DNA of 6,013 nucleotides, from the NCBI GenBank assembly GCA_023442215.1, contig JAEZMP010000440.1:1-6013 (forward strand), read 5' to 3'. Positions 1-5,198 of this stretch are shown piece after piece. The notes beneath the pieces are model-generated. The model was not told the DNA's origin and made no database searches. It saw only the letters and a list, made by a program, of their open reading frames with translations. A program made the position numbers and the translations under genes. The DNA comes from Pseudomonadota bacterium. GTDB lineage: Bacteria; Pseudomonadota; Alphaproteobacteria; Rhizobiales; Segnochrobactraceae. How positions within the stretch are numbered: position 1 is the stretch's first letter; the number at the start of each line of letters is the position of its first letter.

Positions 1-281
1 CGTATGTGATCCGCACCGGCGGTGGCAAGCGCCATTGCCGACAGGGCAAAGGCCGCGGCGTCCGCCGCCTGCTCGGCGATCGACGCGCTGATGATGCGGC
101 GGCCGGCCACGAACCGTGCGACATCGGTCACGAACGCGACGCCGGTATCCCCCGCCACGTCCGCCGAAGACGGTTCCAGGTTGATGACGTCCGCGCCGGA
201 GGAAAGGGCCAGCTTCGCCTCGGCAACGTCGCGAATGCTGACGAGCAGCCCCGAGCGCCCTGAAAAGGTCGGATCCGCCAT
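1..281 (-). CDS. MfnB/DUF556-like TIM-barrel protein, N-terminal part (runs off window)
   Basis: Only the first 93 residues are in the window; the gene continues beyond position 1. The N-terminus resembles the (5-formylfuran-3-yl)methyl phosphate synthase family (MfnB, PF04476), a TIM-barrel enzyme that makes the furan precursor of methanofuran/methylofuran from glyceraldehyde-3-phosphate. Visible family features are the opening strand LLVSIRD (residues 12-18), then AEAKLAL and SGADVI (28-33), and later VAGRRIISASI. In Methanocaldococcus MfnB, as I recall it, the strand after GGAD reads IIDVK, with Asp25 and Lys27 catalytic. Here the same place reads VINLE, giving Asn34 and Glu36. The start at 281 is chosen because GGAAGG (292-287) lies 5 nt upstream and the family also begins just before this strand. 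An in-frame ATG at 377 would add a 32-residue extension rich in Arg and Pro. The gene lies 214 nt downstream of folK on the same strand. A different phosphate-binding TIM-barrel protein is the main alternative. Confidence 0.6.
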   Translation of the reverse strand, partial: MADPTFSGRSGLLVSIRDVAEAKLALSSGADVINLEPSSADVAGDTGVAFVTDVARFVAGRRIISASIAEQAADAAAFALSAMALATAGADHI

Positions 282-286
282 GGTCA

Positions 287-292
287 CCTTCC
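287..292 (-). promoter_or_regulatory. Ribosome-binding site of the MfnB-like gene
   Basis: GGAAGG on the minus strand, 5 nt before the ATG at 281. It decides between this start and the in-frame ATG at 377, which has no comparable site. Confidence 0.5.
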
Positions 293-495
293 AGCCCGCC
301 TCCCCCTGAACCCGTCCCGCCGGCCGGGCCCTGCCAAGCGGCACGGCCCGCGGATGCGAACGCAGTGCGGCGGCCATGCCGGCACGCCTGCACGGCAAGA
401 TAAGGATTAGGCTGCCCGGCCTTACCCAAGCGTTGATAGTGCGCTCTTTTCTCGGTGCGGCATGGCGCGATCGCCACGGCAAGTTGCACCAGAGG

Positions 496-969
496 TCACA
501 ATTTCGTGATTTCATCCGCCGCGACGCGATCGAGCGCGGCGCGCACCGTTTCGCTGCCGACGACGAGATCGGGTGCGATTTCCGCGAGCGGCACCAGCAC
601 GAAGGCGCGCTCCAGCATGTGCGGATGCGGCACGGAAAGCCCCGGCTCCTCGATCGTCCGCCCGCCGTAGCTGAGAAGATCGAGATCGATGATGCGCGGC
701 CCCCAGCGCACGTCCCTGCGCCGGCCGAGAGCGTGCTCGATCTCGAGGCAGCGGTCGAGAAGCGCGCGCGGGGCGAGCGCGGTCTCCAGAAGCACGCAGG
801 CGTTCACGAACCAGTCCTGTTCCGCGAAGCCCCACGGCGCCGTCCGATAGTCGCCGGAGCGGGCAACGACGCGCAGGCCCGGGGTCTCCGCCAGCAAGTC
901 GATGGCGGCGGCGATATGGCCGCGCTTGTCGCCGATATTGCTGCCGAGGCTGACGGCCGCGATTTCCAT
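496..969 (-). CDS. folK: 2-amino-4-hydroxy-6-hydroxymethyldihydropteridine pyrophosphokinase (HPPK)
   Basis: Cytosolic folate-pathway enzyme that moves pyrophosphate from ATP to 6-hydroxymethyl-7,8-dihydropterin, making the substrate of FolP. The 157-residue product shows the full HPPK pattern: SLGSNIGD at residues 7-14; YRTAPWG at 41-47; FVNA at 54-57; the core RWGPRIIDLDLL at 88-99 with Arg88, Trp89, Arg92 and the two Mg-binding aspartates Asp95 and Asp97; and VPHPHMLERAFVLVPL at 113-128 with His115 and Arg121. These positions coincide with the E. coli enzyme, as does the length. The start at 969 (MEIAAVSLGSN) fits the family N-terminus and has GGAGGG (985-980) upstream at 10 nt. An in-frame ATG at 1002, one base after the folB stop, would add 11 residues but lacks a clear ribosome-binding site. 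The gene follows folB on the same strand. Confidence 0.96.
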   Translation of the reverse strand: MEIAAVSLGSNIGDKRGHIAAAIDLLAETPGLRVVARSGDYRTAPWGFAEQDWFVNACVLLETALAPRALLDRCLEIEHALGRRRDVRWGPRIIDLDLLSYGGRTIEEPGLSVPHPHMLERAFVLVPLAEIAPDLVVGSETVRAALDRVAADEITKL

Positions 970-980
970 CCCCCGCGCGC

Positions 981-999
981 CCTCCGTTCCGGACGGAGG
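981..999 (-). promoter_or_regulatory. Hairpin covering the folK ribosome-binding site
   Basis: A perfect 7-bp inverted repeat (CCTCCGT at 981-987, ACGGAGG at 993-999) with a 5-nt loop lies between the folB stop (1006-1004) and the folK ATG (969). In the minus-strand mRNA the downstream arm contains most of the GGAGGG ribosome-binding site of folK. The repeat is read directly from the sequence. That it masks the site, and is opened by ribosomes finishing folB, is inference. Confidence 0.5.
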
Positions 1000-1003
1000 C
1001 ATG

Positions 1004-1369
1004 TCAGCCGCGCCGCCGCGTGACGGAAACCTGCACATGGTCGAAATGTCCGGGGATCGGCGCGTTCGGCTTGCGCACGGTCACGGTCGCGACCTGGATG
1101 CTCGGAAATTCGGCCAGCACCGTGGTCGCCGCGCGTTCGGCCAGCGCCTCGATCAGGTGGGCGCGCCGGCCCGTCATCACGGCTTCGACCGCCCGGTAGA
1201 GCTTGGCGTAGCAGACCGTCTGGCGGTAGTCGTCCGCCCGCGCCGCGGGACCGAGATCGGTCTCCACCACGATATCGGCGAAGAAGCGCTGGCCGAGCTT
1301 CGCTTCCTCGTCGAGCACGCCGTGGTGGGCATAGAAATCCATGTTGGTGATGGTGATGGTGTCAGCCAT
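1004..1369 (-). CDS. folB: Dihydroneopterin aldolase
   Basis: Cytosolic enzyme that cleaves 7,8-dihydroneopterin to 6-hydroxymethyl-7,8-dihydropterin and glycolaldehyde, feeding FolK. The 121-residue length is normal for the family. The sequence shows the N-terminal strand ITNMDFYAHHGVLDEE (residues 7-22), then LGQRF, VCYAKLY, LIEALAER (72-79) and VRKPNAPIPGHFD. Residues matching the Staphylococcus aureus active site are all present at the same numbers: Glu22, Tyr54, Glu74 and Lys100. The start ATG overlaps the last 8 nt of folP. Its ribosome-binding site GGAGGA (1379-1374) lies inside the folP 3' end, 4 nt before the ATG, so translation of the two genes is probably coupled. folK follows directly. 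Confidence 0.96.
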   Translation of the reverse strand: MADTITITNMDFYAHHGVLDEEAKLGQRFFADIVVETDLGPAARADDYRQTVCYAKLYRAVEAVMTGRRAHLIEALAERAATTVLAEFPSIQVATVTVRKPNAPIPGHFDHVQVSVTRRRG

Positions 1370-2207
1370 GGCTTCCTCCGCGTCCGCCCCGGCGCACGAT
1401 CGCGTCGGCCAGGCGGACCGCTTGAAGATGTTCGCGCACGTCGTGGACGCGCAGGATGTCGGCGCCGCCCGCGACCGACAGCGCGTGGGCGGCGATGGTT
1501 CCGGGCAGGCGCTCCCCGACCGGCGCGCCCGAGAGATGGCCGATCAGCGACTTGCGCGAGGCTCCGACAAGAATCGGCAGGCCGAAGGCACGCAGTTCGG
1601 CGAGCTTGGCGATGGCGCGCACGTTCTGGTCGGGCGTCTTGCCGAAACCGATGCCGGGGTCGAGCACGATCCGCGACCGGGCGATGCCGGCTTCGTCGGC
1701 GATGGCGAGCGTGCGCTCGAAGAACGTCAGCATGTCGGCCACGATGTCGATGGCGGGATCGACGGCGGCGCGGTTGTGCATCGCTACCAGGCCCGCGCCA
1801 TGGCGGGCGACCACGGCCGCCATCCCGGCATCCCGCTGCAGGCCCCAGATGTCGTTGATGATCGCGACGCCAAGGCCGAGCGCGCGCTCGGCGGTCGCCG
1901 CCTTGTAGGTGTCGACGGAGATCGGAACGCGGAGCCGGCCCGAAAGCCGCGTCAGCGCCGGCTCCAGCCGCGCCCATTCCTCCTCGGCGGAGACGGCGAC
2001 ATGGCCGGGACGGGTCGATTCGGCGCCGATATCGATGAAGTCGGCGCCCTCGGCCTCCATCTCCAGCGCGTGGGTCACGGCGGCTTCCAGGCCGTTGTAC
2101 CGCCCGCCGTCGGAAAAGGAATCCGGCGTGACGTTGAGGATGCCCATCAGGAGCGTGCGCTCGCCGGCGACATGGGCGACGCCGTCCAGATCGAGAACGC
2201 GCTTCAT
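1362..2207 (-). CDS. folP: Dihydropteroate synthase
   Basis: Cytosolic enzyme that condenses 6-hydroxymethyl-7,8-dihydropterin pyrophosphate with p-aminobenzoate to give 7,8-dihydropteroate; it is the target of sulfonamides. From the start at 2207 the product is 281 residues, a normal size. Motifs in order: LLMGILNVTPDSFSDGG (19-35, pterin-binding signature 1), DIGAESTRPG (59-68, signature 2), ISVDTYK (96-102), INDIWGLQRD (117-126), MHNR (143-146), LDPGIGFGKT (182-191), GASRKS (215-220) and RVHDV (253-257). The usual pterin and substrate contacts (Asn25, Asp99, Asn118, Asp183, Lys219, Arg253) are therefore intact, which argues for a true folate enzyme rather than one of the diverged DHPS-like proteins of methanopterin pathways. 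The start is uncertain: in-frame ATGs also occur at 2228 and farther upstream at 2309 and 2321. The family N-terminus favours 2207 or 2228. The 3' end overlaps folB by 8 nt. Confidence 0.96.
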   Translation of the reverse strand: MKRVLDLDGVAHVAGERTLLMGILNVTPDSFSDGGRYNGLEAAVTHALEMEAEGADFIDIGAESTRPGHVAVSAEEEWARLEPALTRLSGRLRVPISVDTYKAATAERALGLGVAIINDIWGLQRDAGMAAVVARHGAGLVAMHNRAAVDPAIDIVADMLTFFERTLAIADEAGIARSRIVLDPGIGFGKTPDQNVRAIAKLAELRAFGLPILVGASRKSLIGHLSGAPVGERLPGTIAAHALSVAGGADILRVHDVREHLQAVRLADAIVRRGGRGGSHG

Positions 2208-2293
2208 CGGGATGCCCGCCCTTCCCATTTCGTGCCGGTGGCTCCATCGACAGGCTGCGCCGATGATGGGCCGGCCGGACGGCGGAGGGCGGG

Positions 2294-2321
2294 ACAATAC
2301 GCTTTCCATGCGTCCCGGCAA
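2294..2321 (-). promoter_or_regulatory. Possible sigma-70-type promoter of the folP-folB-folK operon
   Basis: On the minus strand TTGCCG (2321-2316) and TATTGT (2299-2294) are separated by 16 nt, each matching four of six consensus bases. This would start transcription near 2287, about 60-80 nt before the likely folP starts, and would exclude the longest reading-frame start at 2321. High-GC sequence produces such matches by chance, so this is tentative. Confidence 0.25.
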
Positions 2322-2369
2322 CTGCTGCGGCGACGCATGCGGTATGCGCGAAACGAGGCGGACACCCGC

Positions 2370-2381
2370 CCCGCGCGCGGG
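2370..2381. repeat. 12-bp GC palindrome abutting the dehydratase stop codon
   Basis: CCCGCGCGCGGG is a perfect palindrome immediately after the TAA of the carbinolamine dehydratase. A slightly wider pairing (ACCCG at 2364-2368 with CGGGT at 2378-2382) is also possible. There is no T-run, so a terminator role is weak. Confidence 0.25.
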
Positions 2382-2762
2382 TTAGATCGCGCCGGTGTCG
2401 TAACGGATGTAGCTCCCGGCGGGCGGGCCTTCGAGCGGCCCGCCGTCGCGCCCGGGCTGCCAGCCGATCACGTCCTCGATCCGCGCGGCGAGCGCGACAT
2501 CCTTGGCCGTGACACCGCCGGCGGAATGCGTCGAGAGCCTCACTTCGACTGCGGCATAGGAGACGGCGAGATCGGGATGGTGCCACGCAGCTTCCGCAAG
2601 GTGGGCGACAGCGTTCACGACCATGATCGTCGCCGGCCACCCGGCGGTCCGGAACGTGCGGCGGATCGTGCCGTCCTCGTGCCGCCATCGCGGCAGCGTG
2701 GTGGCGATCAGGCGGGCGATTTCGTTCTCGTCCAGGAGGGTATCGTTGGGCTCTGCGGGCAT
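2382..2762 (-). CDS. phhB: Pterin-4a-carbinolamine dehydratase
   Basis: Member of the PCD/DCoH family (PF01329), which dehydrates 4a-hydroxytetrahydropterin to quinonoid dihydropterin; some members serve other pterin pathways. From ATG 2762 the product is 126 residues. The family core is clear: WHHPDLAVSYAAVEVRLSTH at residues 60-79, followed by SAGGVTAKDVALAARIEDV (80-98). His61, His62, His79 and Asp88 coincide in identity and number with the catalytic positions of mammalian DCoH, so the enzyme should be active. The start is supported by GAAAGG (2775-2770) 7 nt upstream; an in-frame ATG at 2834 would add 24 residues and is less likely. The C-terminus (residues 102-126) is a Gly/Pro-rich extension beyond the usual core. 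It lies upstream of folP on the same strand, about 175 nt away. No phenylalanine hydroxylase is in view, so its physiological substrate here is open. Confidence 0.93.
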   Translation of the reverse strand: MPAEPNDTLLDENEIARLIATTLPRWRHEDGTIRRTFRTAGWPATIMVVNAVAHLAEAAWHHPDLAVSYAAVEVRLSTHSAGGVTAKDVALAARIEDVIGWQPGRDGGPLEGPPAGSYIRYDTGAI

Positions 2763-2875
2763 GGCGGCGCCTTTCTGCAACAGATGTCGGCGGAGACAAG
2801 AACATCCACCTCTATATTCTGGCTCGGGCTTCAATGCGGCGGTGGATCTCTCTCGCGCGATGGTGAATGATTTCC

Positions 2876-2927
2876 CATGCCTTCCGCGAGATTCGCAGCC
2901 GCCTCAGCGTCAACCTGCGGAAGGATG
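2876..2927. repeat. Long-armed inverted repeat in the divergent intergenic region
   Basis: CCTTCCGC (2880-2887) and GCGGAAGG (2917-2924) are perfect inverse copies about 29 nt apart. The pairing extends by three base pairs (CAT at 2876-2878 with ATG at 2925-2927) if one G is bulged. It sits in the 228-bp region between the dehydratase gene and the CitG-like gene, which are transcribed away from each other. It could be an operator or an RNA hairpin; nothing in the sequence identifies a regulator. Confidence 0.4.
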
Positions 2928-2990
2928 CGTTGAATCCTCGATTTTGACGACCGTCCAGCTTTCCGCCGCGTCCGATTTCAATACCTTTAA

Positions 2991-3851
2991 ATGCGATTGA
3001 ATGCTGTCATGAATACAGACGTCGTTGCCAGAGCGCTGCTCGCTGCCTACCGGGACGAACTCGCGGCCGTGACGCCCGGGACGGCGCGGCGGTCCGCCGA
3101 CGGCCGCAGCATGACGGCCGCCGATGTCGTGTCGAGTGCCGAGGCGGCGGTTCCCGCGCTCACCGAGACGGGCGCGCCGGTCGGCCGGCGCATCCTGAAT
3201 GCCGTCGAGGCATCGAGGGCCGGCATCGGCGCGATCACCGGCCTCGGCATCCTGCTGCTGTGCGCGCCCCTCGCGGCCGCCTGCGAGCAGCCTGGGCCCG
3301 CCCCGCTGCGCGAGCGCATCTCCACCGTCCTCACGCACCTCGACAGGAGCGACGCGGAAGACACCTGCCGCGCGTTGACGCTGGCGGAGCCGAGCCGCAG
3401 CGCCGTCGTGCAGGGCCGCTTCACCCTCAAGCAGGCGATGCTGGCCGAAGCCGGCCGCGACCGCATCGCCCTGCAATATGCCTCGAACTACACCGACCTG
3501 TTCGTGTTCGGCCTTCCGGCCCTGGTGCGCGGGCTGAAGCGCGCGGCGCGCAGTGCCGACACCGCCGCCGATGCCTTCCCGCTCGCCACCACGAGCCTGT
3601 TTCTCGGCTTCATGTCCGCCTTTCCGGACAGCCACATCGTCCGCACCCACGGGCCCGAGGCGGCGCGCAGCGTGATGGCCGATGCCCGCCGGCTGCTCGG
3701 CGCCGGCGCCGCATTCGATCCGACGCGCCACCGCGAGGCGCTGCTTGCCTTCGACGCGGATCTGAGGGCCCGCGATCTCGATCCCCTCACCACGGCGGAC
3801 CTGACGGTCGCGACCCTGTTCCTCGCCCGCCTCGGCGCCGCGGCCGCCTGA
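2991..3851 (+). CDS. Divergent triphosphoribosyl-dephospho-CoA synthase family protein (CitG/MdcB-like, COG1767)
   Basis: The fold resembles the all-helical CitG/MdcB family (PF01874), whose classical members join ATP and dephospho-CoA to make the prosthetic-group precursor of citrate or malonate lyases. Relatives occur in methanogens and methylotrophs, where a role in H4MPT-linked C1 biosynthesis has been suggested. Numbered from the ATG at 3009 (280 residues), family landmarks are GRSMTAADVVSSAEAA (32-47), GLGILLLCAPLAAA (78-91), RDRIALQYASNYTDLFVFGLPAL (150-172) and FPDSHIVRTHG (205-215). Motifs I expect in active relatives are altered: KPGNVH reads TPGTAR (22-27), NTNLG reads ITGLG (76-80), and the PGGLG loop is not recognisable (around 128-135). 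No lyase subunits are nearby. The start is 2991 or 3009; neither has a good ribosome-binding site, and the start given here is the longer one. It may be an altered-function or inactive homologue. Confidence 0.7.
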   Translation: MRLNAVMNTDVVARALLAAYRDELAAVTPGTARRSADGRSMTAADVVSSAEAAVPALTETGAPVGRRILNAVEASRAGIGAITGLGILLLCAPLAAACEQPGPAPLRERISTVLTHLDRSDAEDTCRALTLAEPSRSAVVQGRFTLKQAMLAEAGRDRIALQYASNYTDLFVFGLPALVRGLKRAARSADTAADAFPLATTSLFLGFMSAFPDSHIVRTHGPEAARSVMADARRLLGAGAAFDPTRHREALLAFDADLRARDLDPLTTADLTVATLFLARLGAAAA

Positions 3852-3854
3852 GAC

Positions 3855-3870
3855 GCGGCTTTCCAGCCGC
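3855..3870 (+). terminator. Short hairpin after the CitG-like gene, possible terminator
   Basis: GCGGCT, a TTCC loop and AGCCGC form a perfect 6-bp stem starting 4 nt after the TGA at 3849-3851. No T-run follows, so it may act as a weak or factor-assisted terminator or only protect the mRNA end. Confidence 0.35.
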
Positions 3871-3998
3871 TGGCCTCGGGCCGCCGCGCAATCCGGCCGC
3901 GCGCGAGCGCGCTCCCGTCGATCTCTCCCTTGCGCCCGCCCTTTCCGCCGGTCACCCATAGGGCATGGCCGGCCGGCAATGAGCCGGCGACGGGAGAC

Positions 3999-4007
3999 GG
4001 AGGGAGG
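3999..4007 (+). promoter_or_regulatory. Strong ribosome-binding site of the VOC gene
   Basis: GGAGGGAGG ends 5 nt before the ATG at 4013. It fixes this start and frame over the competing ATG at 3979, which opens a different frame. Confidence 0.7.
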
Positions 4008-4012
4008 CGACG

Positions 4013-4453
4013 ATGTCCGGGAACGACGCAACACGGGACGCCGGGACGGGCGGGCCTCGCCAGCGACGCGCGGCCGAGATCATCCCCTATCTGTTCTGCC
4101 GCGATGTCGAGGCCGAGGTCGAATGGCTGGTGAAGGCATTCGGCTTCGAGCGCCGCCTGCTGCTGCAGGCGCCCTCCGGCGGTACCCATGCCGAGATCAC
4201 CCTCGAAGGTCAGGTCGTGATGCTCGGCACCGCACTCGCCGAGTTCGGCCTTGCCACCCCGGCGGAGACGGGCCGGCGCCATTCCGGCGTGTTCGTCTAT
4301 CTCGACGATGTCGACGCCCATGCAGCCCGCGCGAAGGCGATGAAGGCCGAGATCGTCCGCGATCTCGAGGACGCGCCCTATGGCCGGACCTATTGGGCCC
4401 GCGACCCGGAGGGGCACGACTGGTTCTTCACCACGCCGCCCGACGGGCAGTGA
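4013..4453 (+). CDS. VOC superfamily (glyoxalase/bleomycin-resistance-like) protein
   Basis: The 146-residue product has one vicinal-oxygen-chelate domain after a variable, charged N-terminus of about 20 residues. The first module starts at IIPYLFCRDVEAEVEWLVKAFGFE (23-46) and includes HAEITLEGQVVMLG (59-72). The second has SGVFVYLDDVDAHAARAKA (91-109) and closes with YWARDPEGHDWFFTTP (127-142), the typical end of this family. His59, His90 and Glu133 are candidate metal-related positions, but which of them bind metal cannot be settled by eye. Superfamily members include glyoxalases, antibiotic-binding proteins, dioxygenases and many uncharacterised proteins related to PhnB, so no substrate is assigned. 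The gene stands alone, 161 nt after the CitG-like gene on the same strand, with its own strong ribosome-binding site, and converges on the VIT gene. Confidence 0.88.
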   Translation: MSGNDATRDAGTGGPRQRRAAEIIPYLFCRDVEAEVEWLVKAFGFERRLLLQAPSGGTHAEITLEGQVVMLGTALAEFGLATPAETGRRHSGVFVYLDDVDAHAARAKAMKAEIVRDLEDAPYGRTYWARDPEGHDWFFTTPPDGQ

Positions 4454-4491
4454 GGAAGGGGGCCGCCGCGGCGAGGCGCACCGGCCCTTCC
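4454..4491. terminator. Inverted repeat between convergent genes, possible bidirectional terminator
   Basis: GGAAGGG (4454-4460), directly after the VOC stop, is perfectly inverted as CCCTTCC (4485-4491), 5 nt beyond the VIT stop. The 24-nt interior is very GC-rich and can form further pairs. The 43-bp gap between convergent stops is almost entirely this repeat. The lack of T-runs makes intrinsic termination uncertain. Confidence 0.45.
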
Positions 4492-4496
4492 GCCCG

Positions 4497-5198
4497 CTAT
4501 CCCGCGTGAACCCCGAAGATCGTGCCGACGATGGCGGTCGCACCCATGGCGAGCGCGCCCCAGAAGGTGACGCGGACCGCGCCGCGCACCATTCCCGCCC
4601 CGCCGGCCGCGGCGCCGAGGCCGCCGAGAACGGCGAGGACGATCAGGGTGGCGATGGCGACGAACAGGCTCGTGCGTTTCGCCGGTGAGGCGAGCGCCAC
4701 CAGAACCGGCACGATCGCGCCCGCCGCGAACGTCAGCGCGGAGACGACGGCCGCCTGCACCGGGCGCGCGGCGACGGTGTCGGAAATGCCGAGTTCGTCG
4801 CGGGCGTGAGCGCCGAGCGCGTCCCGCTCGGTCAGTTGCGCCGCGACGCGCTCCGCGAGTTCCCGGTCGAGACCGCGCGCGACATAGATGCCGGTCAGCT
4901 CTTCAAGCTCCGCCTCCGGGCTCGCGGCGAGTTCGCTCCGCTCCCGGCCGAGATCCGCCTTCTCGGCGTCGGCCTGCGAACTCACGGAGACATATTCGCC
5001 CGCCGCCATCGACATCGCCCCGGCGACGAGCCCGGCAAAGCCGGCGACGAGGATCTGCGCGGATCCCGATCCCGCCGCCGCCACCCCGACGACGAGGCTC
5101 GACGTGGAGAGGATCCCGTCGTTCGCGCCCAGCACGGCGGCGCGCAACCACCCGATGCGGTGGACCATGTGGACTTCGGGATGCGAGAGGCGGCTCAT
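4497..5198 (-). CDS. VIT1/CCC1 family iron/manganese transporter
   Basis: The 233-residue membrane protein belongs to the vacuolar iron transporter family (PF01988), which moves Fe2+ and/or Mn2+ out of the cytosol, into vacuoles in plants and yeast and probably across the inner membrane in bacteria. About five membrane segments are visible: roughly 18-44, 47-72, 147-170, 177-199 and 208-231. TM1 carries GANDGILSTSS (24-34) with Asp27; TM2 carries GAMSMAAGEYVSVSSQ (60-75) with Met62/Met64 and Glu68. These regions line the ion path in plant VIT1. Between TM2 and TM3 a charged, helical cytosolic stretch (76-136) has many Glu residues (79, 86, 89, 95, 97, 99, 100, 113, 116), like the metal-binding domain of VIT1. 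It begins His-rich (His6, 10, 13). AAGGA (5211-5207) lies 8 nt upstream of the ATG. The start overlaps the P-type ATPase stop by four bases (ATGA), so the two are translationally linked. Confidence 0.93.
   Translation of the reverse strand: MSRLSHPEVHMVHRIGWLRAAVLGANDGILSTSSLVVGVAAAGSGSAQILVAGFAGLVAGAMSMAAGEYVSVSSQADAEKADLGRERSELAASPEAELEELTGIYVARGLDRELAERVAAQLTERDALGAHARDELGISDTVAARPVQAAVVSALTFAAGAIVPVLVALASPAKRTSLFVAIATLIVLAVLGGLGAAAGGAGMVRGAVRVTFWGALAMGATAIVGTIFGVHAG

Noticed and set aside
397..429. Possible promoter for the MfnB-like gene (TTGGGT at 429-424, TATCTT at 402-397, minus strand)
   Set aside because: The spacing is 21 nt, too long for a sigma-70 promoter, and the alternative TAATCC gives 14 nt. 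The gene may instead be read from the folP operon.
469..482. TGGCGCGATCGCCA inverted repeat downstream of folK as a terminator
   Set aside because: The stem is only about 5 bp, and there is no T-run in either direction.
1177..2805. 542-codon open frame on the minus strand across folB, folP and the dehydratase
   Set aside because: It is an Arg/Pro-rich shadow frame created by high GC; the real genes in other frames have complete family motifs.
1341..2870. 509-codon open frame on the plus strand
   Set aside because: It lies antisense to folP and the dehydratase, its composition is that of a GC shadow, and no domain is recognisable.
2944..2990. TTGACG as a -35 box for the CitG-like gene
   Set aside because: A good -35 match, but no -10-like hexamer lies 16-19 nt downstream; the AT-rich TACCTT near 2983 has no partner -35.
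2910..4034. 374-codon minus-strand open frame opposite the CitG-like gene
   Set aside because: Gly/Arg-rich with no motifs; the plus-strand frame carries recognisable family landmarks.
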